Shown in pieces: positions 63,699 through 64,000 of a DNA stretch of 64,000 nucleotides; positions within the stretch are counted from its first letter, which is position 1, and each line of letters begins with the position of its first letter. Location: positions 1 through 64,000 of the forward strand of contig NZ_JAHCLR010000010.1 in the NCBI RefSeq assembly GCF_018455725.1, written 5' to 3'. The notes beneath the pieces are model-generated. The model ran no database searches, had not been told where the DNA came from, and saw only the letters and a program-made list of their open reading frames with translations. Made by a program: the position numbers and the translations under genes. The DNA comes from Mycolicibacter acidiphilus (GTDB lineage Bacteria > Actinomycetota > Actinomycetes > Mycobacteriales > Mycobacteriaceae).

Positions 63699-64000
63699 CA
63701 CATCCGGAATACGCCGTAGGAGACCGGTTCCAGCGGTGCGTTGGCGCACACCGAAAGCGCCAGGCCCAGAACGGTTCTGGTGTCGGCCGGGTCGATGATG
63801 CCGTCGTCCCACAGTCGGGCCGTCGAGTAGTAGGGGTTGCCTTGGTCCTCGTACTGGGCGCGGATCGGCGCCTTGAACGCCTCCTCCTCATCCGCCGACC
63901 AGGGTTTGCCCGCGGCGCTGAGCTGTTCGCCGCGCACGGTCGCCAGCACCGAGGCGGCCTGCTCACCGCCCATCACGGAGATGCGGGCGTTCGGCCACAT
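63698..64000 (-). CDS. accD1: acyl-CoA carboxylase beta chain AccD1, C-terminal part
   Basis: The last 100 residues of a carboxyltransferase that continues beyond the right edge of the window. [13 protein letters not shown] near the start and [23 protein letters not shown] near the end are typical of methylcrotonyl-CoA carboxylase beta chains. In M. tuberculosis AccD1 with AccA1 carboxylates 3-methylcrotonyl-CoA in leucine breakdown (recall). Stop overlaps accA1 start. Confidence 0.92.
   Translation of the reverse strand: MWPNARISVMGGEQAASVLATVRGEQLSAAGKPWSADEEEAFKAPIRAQYEDQGNPYYSTARLWDDGIIDPADTRTVLGLALSVCANAPLEPVSYGVFRM

Overview
The window is mycobacterial chromosome: high-GC, PE_PGRS coding sequence at the left edge, start codons often GTG, several apparently leaderless genes, and a gene order that I recognise from memory as the Mycobacterium tuberculosis interval from ndkA (about Rv2445c) to accD1 (Rv2502c). 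No search was run, so Rv-number comparisons are from recall. The species is not M. tuberculosis: several M. tuberculosis genes of this interval are missing and several blocks are added. A slow-growing or M. terrae-like mycobacterium would fit.

Layout. 1-0.9 kb: 3' end of a PE_PGRS gene. 0.9-5.8 kb: ndk, then the overlapping valS-folC-DUF4233 operon. 5.9-9.2 kb: DUF937 protein, saccharopine-dehydrogenase-like reductase, a short resuscitation-promoting factor with a strongly folded 5' leader, and about 0.75 kb with no convincing gene. 9.2-12.8 kb: mobA and korAB (2-oxoglutarate:ferredoxin oxidoreductase). 13.1-18.4 kb: the proteostasis cluster clpX, clpP1P2, tig, with mmuM in the opposite direction. 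18.4-24.6 kb: tRNA-Pro, tRNA-Gly, lipP-like esterase, nei, rpiB, a mycothiol-dependent DsbA-like reductase and pepN. 24.6-26.4 kb: an added three-gene block including an HEXXH protein and a translationally coupled partner. 26.4-30.1 kb: small membrane protein, DUF5130 protein, HNH endonuclease with a short upstream ORF, then a tandem pair of PknH-like sensor proteins. 30.1-32.8 kb: glbO, aglA and a mazEF6-like toxin-antitoxin pair. 32.8-41.7 kb: thioesterase, giant NAD-glutamate dehydrogenase, ettA, a crcB-DUF190-crcB fluoride channel operon and a second SSB. 41.9-46.2 kb: LprG-like lipoprotein divergent from an MHS-family transporter, and a CopD/CtaG fusion. 46.2-51.7 kb: plsB2-plsC-wax ester synthase/DGAT, an overlapping glycerolipid operon. 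51.9-53 kb: tRNA-Arg, a 29-residue membrane peptide and echA14. 53-64 kb: the branched-chain (leucine) catabolic locus accD1-accA1-fadE19-maoC-citE and bkdA-bkdB-bkdC, split by a large membrane-anchored copper nitrite reductase gene.

How the genes work together. The right-hand locus makes acyl-CoAs from branched-chain 2-oxo acids (BkdABC), dehydrogenates them (FadE19), carboxylates them (AccA1/AccD1), hydrates them (MaoC-like) and cleaves the product (CitE). KorAB and Gdh sit at the 2-oxoglutarate node. The Clp genes, Tig, PepN and ValS are housekeeping proteostasis and translation. The parts that differ from the M. tuberculosis order are the most useful targets for follow-up: the HEXXH block, the PknH-like pair, mazEF, crcB-DUF190-crcB, the lipoprotein/MHS pair, the CopD/CtaG gene and the nitrite reductase. 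Most long open frames antisense to these genes are high-GC shadows and are left out.
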